Positions 46,888 through 58,962 of a DNA stretch of 64,000 nt are shown here, piece by piece (positions within the stretch are counted from its first letter, which is position 1; every line of letters begins with the position of its first letter). Under the pieces are notes generated by a model that made no database searches, was not told where the DNA came from, and saw only the letters and a list, made by a program, of their open reading frames with translations. This DNA comes from Palaemon carinicauda. Its lineage: Eukaryota; Arthropoda; Malacostraca; Decapoda; Palaemonidae. The translations under genes were made by a program, and so were the position numbers. The stretch covers positions 28,886,780 to 28,950,779 of the forward strand of contig NC_090730.1 of the NCBI RefSeq assembly GCF_036898095.1, given 5' to 3'.

Positions 46888-47395
46888 TCCTTCGTCAAAA
46901 TCCCATTTTTCTTTTTTTTTAGATTGAAAAGGAATGAAAAGTAGAGCAAAACATATTCCATATTCTTATCTTGGGTTATATTTAAAGGAATTTCTTTAAA
47001 AAAAAAAAGTTCAAATGTTTCAGTTAAGAAATAACAGGTTATTTTATTTTTATTTTTTACATAACACAAACATCGATGTAAGAGTTAAGGGGAGTGTAAC
47101 TTAAGATGAAATAGACCAGATGTTTTTAGGTAGAGTTAGAAAAGAAAGAAGAATGGAAGATAAAATAAACGATATTTTACCAAGTGTGGAGTAAAGTCTT
47201 ACTTTTTCATTCTAGGTATTTGAATGAAATTCATAGTAATGTATTATGCAGAAAGGCATCAAATATTTTAAAGTGAAATAAGTAAAAAATTTTAGATAAA
47301 AGTGATGAAAGTAAGGAATATAAATTGAAGGAATAGTAGATTAAAACTTAATCTAAAGGAACGGTAGAGGCAAGGACCAGGTCAATGGCCTAGAG
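46888..47395. other. Unassigned AT-rich intron sequence
   Basis: Very AT-rich with poly-A and poly-T runs; nothing supportable is seen. Confidence 0.4.
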
Positions 47396-47732
47396 CAGTG
47401 GTTCCCAAAGTGGCCGGAACCTTGGATGATGGATTGATATTTGGGGACTGTGAGGCAAAAGCTGTGGTTGCTGGTAACTGGAGGGTATTAAGAGTATTTA
47501 AGCAATAAATAACTAATTCTTATTTTATTTTTCATAAAATCATATGAAAAAAACATATCATGAACACTAAGACAAAGAGGAATTATACATTTTTATATAT
47601 AATAAATTTGACATTACAATTATAAATGAATGCATAGCTCTGCTATGTAATTTAGAATGAATCAAGAGGGTCGCAAGGACTCCATCTTGAAGCCAAGGGG
47701 GGCACCAACCTGAAAATGTTTGGGAACCATTG
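47396..47732. mobile_element. hAT-type MITE, 337 bp
   Basis: The left end is CAGTGGTTCCCAAAGTGG and the reverse complement of the right end is CAATGGTTCCCAAACATT, inverted termini of hAT character (CARTGGTTCCCAAA). They are flanked by GCCTAGAG (47388-47395) and CCCTAGAG (47733-47740), an 8-bp target duplication with one mismatch, the hAT size. The interior is AT-rich and non-coding, so the element depends on a transposase in trans. Confidence 0.85.
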
Positions 47733-47975
47733 CCCTAGAGTCCTAGACTGACCAAATATACATATGATCAGTACCCAAGGGTCACATGATGCACAAGTAC
47801 TGATACAGTATCATTATCGTAACCTCCAGAGTGATTTCTTACAATACAACATACTTTGTTTAAAGTACAGTATGTTGTGTAAATTAGTACTATGCACTGT
47901 AGTTTGTTATTATGATTTATTTTTGAGATGTTCTAAATGTTTGTAGATTGCTTTATATATTTTTTTTTCTTGCAG

Positions 47976-48195
47976 GATCAATTGCTAGACAGCTACATCA
48001 ACACAGGGAGCTTTACCAAAGAAAATGATTTACCTGAATATCCATGTCAGAAAATGCCAAGAAGATGGTATTCTCTCCTTAATGTTATAGGATGGGCAGG
48101 CTTTGTCTTATCACAAATTCTGAGATTTTATTATAATCTTCTCACAAGTGGCTCATTGATATCCATATCACTAGCAGTTGGCATTGCTCTTATTG
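47976..48195 (+). CDS. AGPAT3: AGPAT3/4-type acyltransferase, third visible exon (C-terminal membrane part)
   Basis: The exon follows a TTTTTTTTCTTGCAG acceptor in phase 0. It reads DQLLDSYINTGSFTKEND, corresponding to the KDAFQEEYYRTGTFPE-type block of the family. RRWYSLLNVIGWAGFVLSQI and LTSGSLISISLAVGIALIG then form two hydrophobic segments matching the C-terminal membrane region of AGPAT3/4. It ends in phase 1 before GTAAGT at 48196. The 220-bp length keeps the frame into the last exon. No stop or gap is present, so the exon looks functional. Confidence 0.92.
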
Positions 48196-49379
48196 GTAAG
48201 TCTGATATCAGTTGTTTATCAATTACAAATTTGTGAAGTGAAGGCTGAAATTGTCGGAAATTCATTAACCATGTTAAATACAGGACAGAAGAAACCTGTG
48301 GACATATTTTTACCTTTTATTTAAATTTTAGAAGTCGATGGGATTTTATGGAAGTAGAATCACGATGTATCAATATAATATAGTCAAATCCATTTTAGTC
48401 TATGAGTGCCATGCCAAAGCCAAGCTGGATTATGAGATGTAGTTAATCGCTGTTTGTTGTTTGCATTGCATTCCAGAGGTAGACTTTGAGGATGGTGGTA
48501 TGACAGTTTTGCTTTGCATGAGTCACATACCAGAACCCGTGCTGCAAACAAAAATTCCTTCTAAAGCTCTTTTTTTTTTTCATGAACATGATGCTACTCC
48601 TGGAAGTTGTGCCATTGATTTTGAATTTTATTAACATATGTAAATCCAGTTAAAAGTAATTTTTGGGTTAATGTGGTGTGTGGTCAAGTGCGACATATGA
48701 TTACCAAAGAAATATTGTCTCCCCTATTCTATGTTCAGAGTTTCAAGGTGCAAACTGTATATAAGGGAAACCCAGGGGTTCTGACACTATTGAACTCATC
48801 ACAGCAATTCCAATGCTGAAATCATCTGACAACCAATGACATATCACAAAGAACCATTGCTAATAAGTGAAGAAAATTTTATTTGAGTGCTAATCTCTGC
48901 AAACTTCCATCTTTTGTCTCATCATTGAGTTATAAATAATTTCCGGTTAGCTTTCAGTTGGAAGTCAACATATATTGTTAAGTTTAAGTTCTGTAATAGG
49001 AATGAAGTCAAGATTAGTTAACCCCTGGTTTTAGTACTAGTGTTATTAACATGATAGGGCATTTGATTTGCTATTATTGATCACTTTGCCTTTTGTGTTT
49101 ATTTATGCAATCTGCTTCATACAGCGTATGTTGCCATTCACCCCCCAGCTTTTTTGACAACTATGAGGTGCTTAAAAGGTTTTGTATCTTATCCCCTCTC
49201 CAGTTTTATGAAAGTTTTTTCCCATTTCGGTAAATTTTTAGTTTCAGCCAAATTTGGAAAAATGCAATAAAAATATATTTGTTGCATCAGAAATAGTGTG
49301 GTTTCAATGAATTTAACGTTTATTTTGACTGCAAACCAACCGATTTAGAGATTTACTATGTATACCCTAGTTCATCCCA
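48196..49379. other. First part of the last acyltransferase intron
   Basis: The intron starts with GTAAGT. The only structure is 48665-48850, a diverged copy of the repeat also seen near 59275 and 59690 (GTGTGTGGTC, then GTCTCCCCT and TATAAGGGA blocks in the same order). The rest shows nothing supportable. Confidence 0.5.
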
Positions 49380-49900
49380 CCAATTATGGGGGACACCCTT
49401 TGGGAACCGGGGTTTTGGGTGGGGGAAGGGGGGGAAGGGTGTTGGGGCATTGAATGATATTTGCAATAAATGAATAATTAATGTTCCAGCACCCCTCCCC
49501 CATACCCCTAACTAGGCCTACCGGGGGGAGGGGGGTAGGGCCCCCCAGCGACCCCCCCTTAAAGCCACAGTAATTTTCAGGGCACCACAGAACCTAACAA
49601 ACCCACCTAACCTAACCTAGGGGCCCTGTACCCCTACCGGGGGGGGGGGGGGGCTTCGCCCCCCCTGCGACCCCCCCTTATGGCCAAAGTAATTTTCAAG
49701 GCACCACAGAACCTAACAAACCCACCTAACCTAACCTAGGGGCCCTGTACCCCTACCGGGGGGGGGGGCGAACCTGCGACCCCCCCTTAAGGCCACAGTA
49801 ATTTTCAGGGCACCACAGAACCTAACAAACCTAACCTAACCTAGGGGCCCTGTACCCCTACCGGGGGGGGGCTTCGCCCCCCCTGCGACCCCCCCTTTAA
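49380..49900. repeat. G/C-rich minisatellite with CCTAA motifs
   Basis: A unit of about 110-119 bp recurs: TAATTTTCAGGGCACCACAG starts at 49571, 49690 (one base changed) and 49799. Each unit continues AACCTAACAAACC ... CCTAACCTAACCTAGGGGCC, then CTGTACCCCTACC, a run of 9-17 G, and GCTTCGCCCCCCCTGCGACC. G-run and C-run can pair as a hairpin around TTCG. CCTAACCTAACCTA is one strand of the arthropod telomere repeat TTAGG, in short form. 49380-49500 is an edge of the same G-rich character. Confidence 0.8.
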
Positions 49901-49947
49901 CCAGGGGTAAATTTGAATATATATATTTTGTTAAATCACTTCTTACC

Positions 49948-50319
49948 TTAAACGGAAGATGACGATGAAGATGTGGAAGGTTGTGGTTGACCCTCTTCTG
50001 AATCATCAAGTACTGGAATACGTTCAGATTTGGTACAATACCACACATGTCTATCCTCACGAAAATGTAAAGGCGAATCACATTTACCACACTGGACACT
50101 TAAAGGTAATACGGAATGCTCCCTTAGAAAACGATTCACTACTTCAGGAGTTCCATTATAATTCCCATGAAATCGGCCGATCACATCAAAATAGGAATAA
50201 CGACATATTTCACACAACCGTACCGGAGGATCCATGACAGTAAAGTGACGTGTGGTGAAAATATAAAAACCGGAACTTTTGAAAACCGAAAACAAACGAC
50301 AATCACGGGTTTCTCCCAT
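49948..50319 (-). CDS. Small zinc-ribbon-like ORF, possibly a DNA-transposase N-terminus
   Basis: A 123-codon frame (an inner Met gives 95 codons, MDPPVRLCEICRYSYFDVIG). It contains CEIC, then VVNRFLREHSVLPLSVQCGK and CDSPLHFREDRHVWYC, a Cys-x2-Cys ... Cys pattern with the aromatic-rich layout seen at the N-terminus of Merlin/ISXO2-like transposases. It then has an acidic stretch and a Ser-rich end, PSTSSSSSSV. The stop codon is followed within a few bases by AAGGTAAGAAG, a good donor sequence, so it could be the first exon of a spliced gene in which the stop is avoided by another site. No catalytic domain is seen nearby. The minisatellite lies directly downstream. The family assignment is tentative. 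Confidence 0.35.
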   Translation of the reverse strand: MGETRDCRLFSVFKSSGFYIFTTRHFTVMDPPVRLCEICRYSYFDVIGRFHGNYNGTPEVVNRFLREHSVLPLSVQCGKCDSPLHFREDRHVWYCTKSERIPVLDDSEEGQPQPSTSSSSSSV

Positions 50320-51299
50320 AATGAAATAGGGAAAAAAACAAAATACTATCGTTTACAATGTTATATTGCACGAAAAACAGATCCTTGAAACAAGACTGAG
50401 AGACCAATGAATCGTCCAATAATAACCCTTGAAAAGAACCCAGTAGTATTTAGATTGGAGGAGCGACATTAGTGGGAGGAGCAAATGCGCATTCAAGCAA
50501 ATATTGTCACATTGCGCAATGGGGAGGAGCCAAGTAAGATGAAAACAGATATACAAACTAACAAGAGCTACCTTGCGTGCCCATGGAAAGATATACACTA
50601 AACTTAAAAAAAATCAAGACCTTCAATTCCTGAAATATTTTTTTTCTCTGTAAGTATGCATTAGCGACAATAATGTATTGAGAAGAAGTGTTTTGTTATC
50701 ACGTGCTTTACTAGGAAAATATATTAATATAATACATTTCCCAATTTGGTTGAATCTAAAACTTTACCCCCATTTCATTTTGATTACAAGTTGCATCTTT
50801 CAAACTCAGAAACACCTAAAAAGGGTTGTTAAATAAAAAATTTAACTGGACATACAAATAAAACTGTATAAGCTAATATTTCAAAATTGTCAATAGATAT
50901 TTCTGTAAAAGTTCTTCGGCAGAGAGAAAGGGAGAGACAAGAAATCTACTCTAATGTTGAATTTTTCATAGATTTTTTATTTATTTTCTTTATAAACTTA
51001 TCCTTTTATGTACTGCTCAGCCAGGCTACACAGTTAACAACTATGTCCATTTACTGTGATTGAAAAGTATAGCGGTAATCAAAATTAATAGGATTTTGAT
51101 AACTGTCTCATTTCACTGTACCTAATTATAATTCTTTAAATACTGTATCCACATATCAGTATCCTATCATGAAGAGTTGGAAAAACCAGAGGTAGAAAGT
51201 GAATATCTAGAAAGGTTGGAAGGTTGGAAATAGCATATCTAGGTATCTATCTAACAAGGCACTTCCCCCAATTTTGTGGGTTAGCAGACTAAAAAAAAA
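50320..51299. other. Unassigned intron sequence
   Basis: AT-rich. The 81-codon frame on the minus strand at 50598-50353 shows no recognisable motif. Nothing else can be supported. 50875-50960 (AATTTCAAAATTGTC ... GAGAGAGACAAGAA-type text) resembles 52820-52900 and may be an old repeat. Confidence 0.4.
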
Positions 51300-52665
51300 A
51301 AGGGGTCTTTTCTCTTTTTGGAAGTGTATGGTGGTTTTAGAAGAGGTAGAGGATGTATGGATCAGATTTTTATAGTTAGGCAGATATGCAAAAATTATTT
51401 AGCCAAAAGGAAAGTGGTATGTGTTGCATTTATGGATCTGGAGAAAGCTTATGATTAGAGTTGATGGGAAGTGATGAGGTTATATGGAATTGGTGGAAGG
51501 CTGTTATAAGCAGGGAAGAGTTTATACATAGGTAGTAAAGCATGTGTTAGGATAGGAAATGAAGTGAGGGAGTGGTTTCCAGTGAGAGTGGGGCTGATAC
51601 AGGGATGTATGATCTCGCCATGGTTGTTCAATTTGTTTGTTGATGGAGCTGTAAGAGAGATGAATGCTCAAGTGCTTGGTCGAGGATTGAAAGTGATAGA
51701 CGAGAGTGATCATGAGTCGGAGGGGAATCGGTTATTGTTTGTGGATGATACTGTATTGGTTGCAGACTTGGAGAGGAAGCTTTGTCAATTAATGACGAGT
51801 TTAAAAGGGCATGTGAGAAGGAAGTTAAGAGTTAATGTGGGTAGGAATAATGTGAGATGTATGAGGAAGGATGGTGGTACTGGATTGAATGTCATGTCGA
51901 ATTGAGGGTTACTTGAGGAAGTCGATGTGCGTCAGATGTACAGTAAAGTGTTGGGGCAGTAAAGGGAATGGTGAAGAATAGAGGGTTCGTAATGAATGTA
52001 AAGAAAATTCTGTAATAGAAAGTGATTGTACCAATTGTGATGTATGGATCAGAGTTGTGGGGAATAAAGCTGACGGAAAGACGGAAATCTAATGTGTTCG
52101 AAATGAAGTGTCTGAGCAGTATGGCTGGTTTAACTCGATTTGATAGGGATAGGAACGAAGTAGTGAGGGTGAGAAATGAATAAGCAGCTAGATTTGATAT
52201 GAATGTGTTGAGGTGGTTTGGCTATGAAGAGAGGATCAAAAATGGTTGTCTGTTGAGTAAGGTGATGAATGCAAGAGTTGATGGGAGAGGTACAGGAGGA
52301 AGGCCAAGGTTTAGGTAGATGGATGGTGTAAGGAAAGCATTAGGTGACAGAAGGATAGATGTGGGAGAGGCAAAAGAGCGCGCTAAAAATAAGAACAAAT
52401 GACTAGCGATTGTGACGCACTTGTGGTAGGCCCTACTGTTACCTCGGGTCGCCTTGGTTACCGCTGGCTGAGGTAGCAGCAATAGGGAAGTCGCCATATG
52501 AATCTTCATTTGTGGTTGATAACAGGGGAGAGTGAGTTGTGGCACCCTAGCAGTACTATCCAAACTCGCCTGAGTCCTTCAACAGGCAGGGAGGAACGGT
52601 GAGAAGGAAAATTCCCCTTTTCCTTTTATTTTATTTATTTATTTATTTTTTTTTTTTTTTTTTTT
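51300..52665 (+). mobile_element. Dead non-LTR retrotransposon, RT to 3' tail (plus strand)
   Basis: The translation in changing plus frames begins VYGGFRRGRGCMDQIFIVRQ and continues VVCVAFMDLEKAYD, the catalytic A motif. The frame 51564-51905 follows with REWFPVRVGLIQGCMISPWL, FNLFVDGAVREMN, then NRLLFVDDTVLVADLERKL, the catalytic xxDD box. Later text includes VIVPIVMYGSELWGIKLTER, CLSSMAGLTRFDRDRNEVV and FDMNVLRWFGYEERIKNG, a typical LINE C-terminus. A GC-richer non-coding tail (52430-52610) and a T/A simple tail (52615-52665) end the element. The start is truncated, as is usual for LINE copies. Several stops make it inactive. Confidence 0.85.
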
Positions 52666-54369
52666 GCTACCTCAAATTTTGGGAAGTGGTATGGTAGATA
52701 GATCGAAACATAGTGAACTTACATCTTTACCATTGTTTACATTTGCAAGGTAATTGAGTAGCACTATGCTTAACAGATCAGCTGATTAAGACAAATTGCT
52801 ACTGAAAACTAATCACTGATAATTCAAAATTGCCAATAAATCTTTTCTGAAGGTTCTACGGCTGAGAGAGCGAGAAAAACAAGAAGTCTACTATTATATT
52901 TAGATAAAAGGCATATGATGAACAAAACCTTATGTACATATGAGGAAAGAAACTTTTGACTATGAGAGAAAAAGGGAGAGAGAGCTCGCGTGCTTACATT
53001 TTCTAATCAAAAGATATACTGTATGCTAGGACTTGTTCTACAGAAGATAGAGAGAATTTCAAAGCCAGGAGGAAATATTCAGATTTAATGTAGTTTGCCA
53101 GGCCCCAGCTGTGTAGTGGTGGAGCTTCTGTCACTTGTAACACAAACTCGTGCTTATTTTGAATTAACGGTTGTTGTTTGGCTGTGCTCACATCTGTTTT
53201 CATGTTGTTCCTTGCATTATTTTATTGTAGGTATGAGGCCTGGTAAACGTGAAGAATTAAACAAAGAATTGATTATGGTGAGAAATTTCTTGCTTGATAT
53301 TGGTGAAAGAAATCTAAACAAAAAAAAATAGCATTTGATTTCATCAACTGATCTCGCTCTCTATCAGGTGCCATACAATACATACATATATTGTAGTAGA
53401 AGAAACCAAAATCTTTATTTTCTTATTGTCAATTAGAGACTACACAATAGAAAAAACATTATTACTCAGCATAAATCCATTTTTTATTGTAACTTAAAAC
53501 ATAGCATTAGATTTTGTTAGCTGGCCAATAGTTTTAGCAAACATTATTGCATTCTAAAAAATCTTTTGAATAGTTATTTGTACTTTTGTTTTCATTTCCA
53601 AGTGCATTTTAACAATCAAGTATTAGACTATTTTTTTTTTCTTTTGGTTGTGATCAGCTGATTGCCACCTGCCACTCACTGGAATATACCCACATACAAG
53701 TAACAAGGATTATCATTTATATGATTTTTTATCTTATTCAAAACATCTTTGCAATGAATATTACATCACTACCAATATGCTTAAGTTATATTCAAAACAT
53801 CTTTGTAATGAATATTACATCAGCACCAATATGCTCAAGTTATAGTTTTCTTACAAGTCATTTATAGCTACTCCTAGTCTTCGCAAACCTCCAGCACTTT
53901 GTCCAGGAACCTCGTTTGGTAATGCCTGGGTTCATTTGTCAAAGAATAGCAGTCATAAGTGTAATATTTGAATATTTCAATTCTTTGCAACAAACTTTTT
54001 CTCAGCTTGATGTGCTGGTGCAAGAGAGCCTTTATTTTGATATGGGCAATACTAAACCCTTTGTTTGGTAACAGACTCACTGCTGGAATGCAATGAGAGG
54101 CTCGTATTGAAAATAGGAACTTTGTTAGAGAGGGGTGTCCCAAGACTGGAAAATAAGGTGAGATCTTGAAAGATTGAAATAAGAAGGAAAGTGGATTAGT
54201 ATGTCTTAGAAGTTGCACGGTATACCACTTGGTAAGCCCATATATGGAGACCTAGAACAAATAGAATCTCAACCAAAGGATGCACAGATGGAAGAGTGAA
54301 AGAAAACTAGTTTCATGCCAAAGCCTCTCTCATATATAAACTAAAAACTTCAAAAGTACAAGAGAAAGA
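52666..54369. other. Unassigned intron sequence
   Basis: AT-rich intron with a near-exact direct repeat of about 60 bp at 53745-53780 and 53790-53840 (AAAACATCTTTGCAATGAAT and AAAACATCTTTGTAATGAAT, both followed by ATTACATCA). The 114-codon minus frame near 54218-53874 has no recognised features. Confidence 0.5.
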
Positions 54370-54790
54370 GAAATAAAATAAAATGGTATGCTTAAGTTTA
54401 CCCTCAAGCAAAAGAACTCTACCCCAAGGCAGTGCAAGACCATGGTACAGAGGTTATGGCACTACACAAGACTAAAGACCAGTGGTTTGATTTTGGAGTG
54501 TCATCCTAGAAGAGCTGCTTAACATAGCTAGAGTCTCTTCTACCTTTACCAAAAGGAAAGCAGCCACTGAACAATTACAGTGCAGTAGTTAATCTCTTAA
54601 GTGAAGAAGAATTGATTGTTAATCGCAGTGTTGTCAGGTGTATGAGGAGAGAAGGGAATGTGAAAATAACGAGCCAGACCATGCGGTGTATGCATAGGCA
54701 GAGGGAAAATGAGCCATGACCAGAGAGAGGGATCCAATGTAGTATTGTCTGGCTAGTCAAAGAACCCAAAAACACTAGCAGTAGTATCTC
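54370..54790 (-). repeat. Dispersed repeat, copy 2 (inverted relative to 1060-1640)
   Basis: On the minus strand it gives TGTTCAGTGGCTGCTTTCCT, GTAGAAGAGACTCTAGCTAT and CTCCAAAATCAAACCACTGG, the same order as 1286-1450. It extends further on the plus-strand right side (ATGTGAAAATAACGAGCCAG ... GAGGGATCCAATGTAGTA) with matches to 1090-1230 inverted. Confidence 0.6.
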
Positions 54791-55100
54791 AACAGGGGCT
54801 GAGGCCCTTGGCAACGTACAACCTTTAATGAAAAAGTTTGAGACAAAGATTTATCTTTGATGTATGTTGAAGTGAAGAATTGGTTATTATATTTACAGCA
54901 TGCAACCATGTACATTTTTAGTAGTTGTGCGACAAATGTAAATAAGAACATTAAACATGATTTATTATGATCCATGGTGTACATTAGTGATATAGCTTAG
55001 TTTATTTTATTGCCTTGATGAAATTTTTAAAGTACTGACCTCTTGGGTACATTTTTAATACAAAAAAGAAATGTTATAATAAGTTTTTTCTTTATTTCAG

Positions 55101-55192
55101 CATATGTTGGACTTTACAAGATGATCGGCTTGACAAAGATTGACAAGGGCTCAGAGTATGGAAGTACAGATAATGACAAGAAGAAAGATTAA
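55101..55192 (+). CDS. AGPAT3: AGPAT3/4-type acyltransferase, last exon with stop
   Basis: The exon follows TTCTTTATTTCAG and completes the phase-1 codon (G + CA gives Ala). It reads YVGLYKMIGLTKIDKGSEYG and ends STDNDKKKD with TAA at 55190-55192. The IDKGSxYG block is the conserved C-terminal signature of AGPAT3/4. The final KKKD puts lysines at -3 and -4, a dilysine ER-retrieval motif, consistent with an ER membrane enzyme. The four exons add to 651 bp, 216 residues plus stop, matching the family length from the EGTR motif to the end. Confidence 0.92.
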
Positions 55193-58100
55193 TGTCTTCA
55201 TCTGTCATTGTTTAGGCAGTAATTCCCTTAGGGGTCTTTTTTATTACATTGTTGAAATCTGTCGAAACGTTATACAACTGATTTGATTACATGACTGTAT
55301 AGAAGTAAAATTTACAGTAATTAGAATGCTAATTGCTACATCATTGTTAGAAAAACTGCAGCACCTCATGCACTTTATTCTCTTGGTCAGAAATTGATTG
55401 TCAAATGTTTAGTAAGAACAAACAATTGACTGGTTTACCAAACTGCCATTAGTTACAGACATAAGGTTGTTTATTATTGAATAGGTTTGAATGCAGAGAA
55501 AACATTAATTATGTGAGGGGTCATTGAATAGAAGTACGTTAATTTTTCTTGTAGCCTTTGTGATGTATATTGGTTCATTTTCATGTGAGACTATTGTTAA
55601 TATAATTTGGAATCCTTTAGCTTTGTTAATTTGGATACAACATCCGATTCATCATACTTAAAAGCAGTTTTATTTTCCATGGCTTTTTAAGCAAATTCTA
55701 ACATTGAGTTTTCTGTTCTGTGAATATTGCAGATATAATTGCAGGTGTTATTTTTTTAATGTCCCTAAGATAAAACTGATTTAGCTATTTGCATTTTCTT
55801 GCCAAAGGTTGCATTACTTGTCATAGTTTTATTTATATTACTTTATTTCGACAGCAGAATGCAGTGGTCATTTATTTTTCTGTTGGTGTAAGTCTTCATG
55901 GGTAGCTATTAGCTTTGAAGTGAAGCAGATTCATTTTAAGCTTCTTGGTTCTTGTTAAAGAAAAGTTTTTGTTCACTGCAACAGTTACTCAGGGGATGCA
56001 AGTGATTGCATAATTTCTTTAAAAAAAGAGGTACCCTACTATTAGCTGGTTGATTTTATTTGGCAGCAACTTGTATTTATTTTTTCCTATTACTTATGTG
56101 AGATGGCATTTTTCCTTGTCATTGTTACCAGTGCTCTTGCTAAATTTATACCTTGTTACAAGTATTGCACTAGGAATGCTTCTAGACATTTTAAAATTTG
56201 CTTGTCAGTGAAGGGATTAATAATAATGGAAAATATTGTGACAACCGGCATGTCTTTGTACGTATTCAGTACATTTGTAGATACTGAAAAAATATGCCTT
56301 TCAAACACCTCACTGATTAGTGTTCTCATGTAGTTGCAGCATTTTTTGTTTTCCTTTTTACATTAAGCATCATAGAGAATACAGTACATAGATATAAGCA
56401 ATTCTTCATGCATATTGAGGTTTCAGAAAGATTTTATGAACCAGATGTAATGTAACAAACTTTGCAGGGTTGAAGGATCAAACTTGATTCTTTGCTTGAC
56501 ATGCCCTCTTGACTACATTAAGGTTGTAGATGGAAGTTCTCAAGTTTGTGATATTCAAGGTTTGAAAGAAAGTGCCCTCATCAGAGTATTATGTTCTCTA
56601 GCATTCTCATCTGTAGGAGCTAATCATGCATATGAATTCAGTTGCCAAAATGCAGCAATGAATGTAGAATCATGCAGGAGTATTTGTTAGATGTGAAAGT
56701 GTATTGAAGCAGGGTCTTTCAGCAATAACCTTTTATGATGTGTTGTCAGGTGTAGTGCTGTAGTTCCTAGTTATTTTTGAATGAGAGGTTTTCTAGAATG
56801 CCATGAATATCAGAAATTTCTTTGAGAAATTAATTAAGGGGATGCCACGGCAGGATATATCACTGTAGAACTGTTTGAATTGTAGTGATATTTTATTTCC
56901 TACTAGGTTAAAGTATTTTTTATAATGTACAGGGACTTGATGCTATTCCAGATATTCTTCATGTCTGCCTCATGTTATTGAACAAATAAGCTAACAAAAT
57001 GGAAATATTACTACTTGGTGATATCATACATCTAGCAAGAAAATGGGGTTTTGAACTCTATGCATAGAATTTTATTTTTAATAGCAGGTTATTGAGTAGT
57101 TTATTGCAGCATTGATTTACGATTACTTGTGGCTCTGCGGTTTTCCAAGTCTATCATCGTTTTTATCATAGACTGTTTGTTACTATCACTTCTTACCTGC
57201 ACTTGGTATAGTCTTACATGCTCTTCAGATTGAAGGCAAGGAATGAAATTGTTATTCTAGAATTCAGGTATGCATTGTTTTGAATATACAAATACCATTC
57301 TACTAGTCATAACCAATTGTTTCAAAGTTGCTAGCAATAGAGTATTACTGTAATAGTAGATAAATTTTGAGTAATTTATGTTGATTAGAAATGCAGTATA
57401 ATGAACTAATTGAATTGTAATGCAGGTAATATTTGTGTACCATGTGCTGCAGTTGGATACTGTTCAACATCAAGTACACATAGTTCAGTCCGTATTCCCT
57501 GATTTTGGTAATTAATGCTTTGATGAAGGCACTGCATTTAGTGTTTGTAAACTACTATTGGGTGGGTGTTTGGCAAGAATATTTTTAGCGAGCATTGTGT
57601 ACCAGTTTAGAATCAATTTTGTGGGGCATGTTTGGAAATAAGAGAACAGAACCTCTCTGAAGAAGTTCCCCCGAGGGAGAAAAATGAAGGGCAAACTGCA
57701 GCCAAAAGTATTGCACATAATCTTCTGACAAGAAGCTCTCTTGAATCGTATGCAGTGTTGCTTTTTCTATTTTTCAATGGGGAAACTATTTAATTAGCCT
57801 TGAAGCTACTCTGACAAAAGATGGACTTTGGCAATGAGTTGGTAGCTATGTATATATATATAAAACCAAGTGGAAGTTATTAAAACTGATGATTTTTAGA
57901 CACATCTTTAAAGAAGCAGCTTACCCACAAGAACTTTTGAATGTGAAGCAACATTTTGTACTTGACATTTCCAAGTCATTGTTGGTCACTGCAGCTTTAT
58001 GCATTTTTCACAGTGAATGTGTTGAAACTTTTTATGAGTATGTATGTTAAAAATGTTTTGGCACTTAGTCATTTGGTAATGAAGCTATTTGATTTTAAGT

Positions 58101-58643
58101 TTGTATCATTTTCCTTCTTGGCATCCACAAAGAATTATTTCACATTTTCCCAAAAACTTTAATTTGGTTGATTATTTTTTGATTATTAAATTTGTCAAAT
58201 CAAGCTATCTATGTTATGATTCCCTGCATTTATAAAACTGAAAGAGTTACCTGATGAATTTCTTTTTACAAAGTACTGTACTCATTCTTAGAATGAATAT
58301 GCTTCTTATTACTAGGTGCATATCAGAATATAATGCTATACTGTAGACTCAATTTTTTCCTTGACCTATAATTATGCACTAATGCCACCAATTATACTAG
58401 TTCAGTCAAGTGAGTTTAGCACAGACGTCAAGCTCATATCTGAGTCTGTTGGAATTGATCAGCATTTTTTTCTGCTGACAGTCTTACATTGTGATAGGTT
58501 TGATGATAAACATGCTAATGAATATATTCAGTCTTGTTATTCACTTTTTGGGGCTTAATATATACATTCTGCCATTTATAGCACACAGTAAGTAGTACTA
58601 AAGTTTCTTTGCAGGATATGGTTGCCTCCTACTCTATTTCAGA
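55193..58643 (+). other. Probable 3' UTR and downstream region of the acyltransferase gene
   Basis: Directly after the stop codon lies AT-rich, apparently single-copy sequence with no supported gene and little transposon content, unlike the introns. Part of it should be the 3' UTR. I saw no clear AATAAA; ATTAAA-type candidates occur near 57880 and 58185. The end of the transcript cannot be set. Small frames (60-76 codons) in the region show no recognisable features. Confidence 0.4.
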
Positions 58644-58962
58644 GGTTTAAAAGCAACTCATGAATGACAGAGGCAAGGAACACTCAAATTGCCCTATCAA
58701 GCAGGACTGCCCTAGCAACTGACCACATACATATCAGTGCCGAAGCCCCCTCTCCACCCAAGCAAGGACTTGAGGAGGGGGCAGGCAATGGCTGCTGATG
58801 ACTCTGCAGATAGACCTATAGGCTCCCCATATGCCCCCCTCCTTAGCTCACAAGGATGGCGAGATTGCAGCGACCAAAGAAACTAATGAGTTTGAGTGGG
58901 ACTTCAACCCCAGTCTGGCATTCACCAGTCAGAAACAATACCACATCAGCTGCCACAACCCT
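58644..58962 (-). repeat. tRNA-derived SINE, near full length
   Basis: The minus strand starts GGGTTGTGGCAGCTGATGTG (A-box position, altered) and continues GACTGGTGAATGCCAGACTG and GGGTTGAAGTCCC (B-box position, altered). The body follows with CTTTGGTCGCTGCAATCTCG, AGCCTATAGGTCTATCTGC, GGTGGAGAGGGGGCTTCGGC and TGCCTCTGTCATTCATGAG. The same head occurs at 16302-16372. I recognise the body as a common decapod SINE type from memory; a database match would be needed to name it. Confidence 0.7.
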
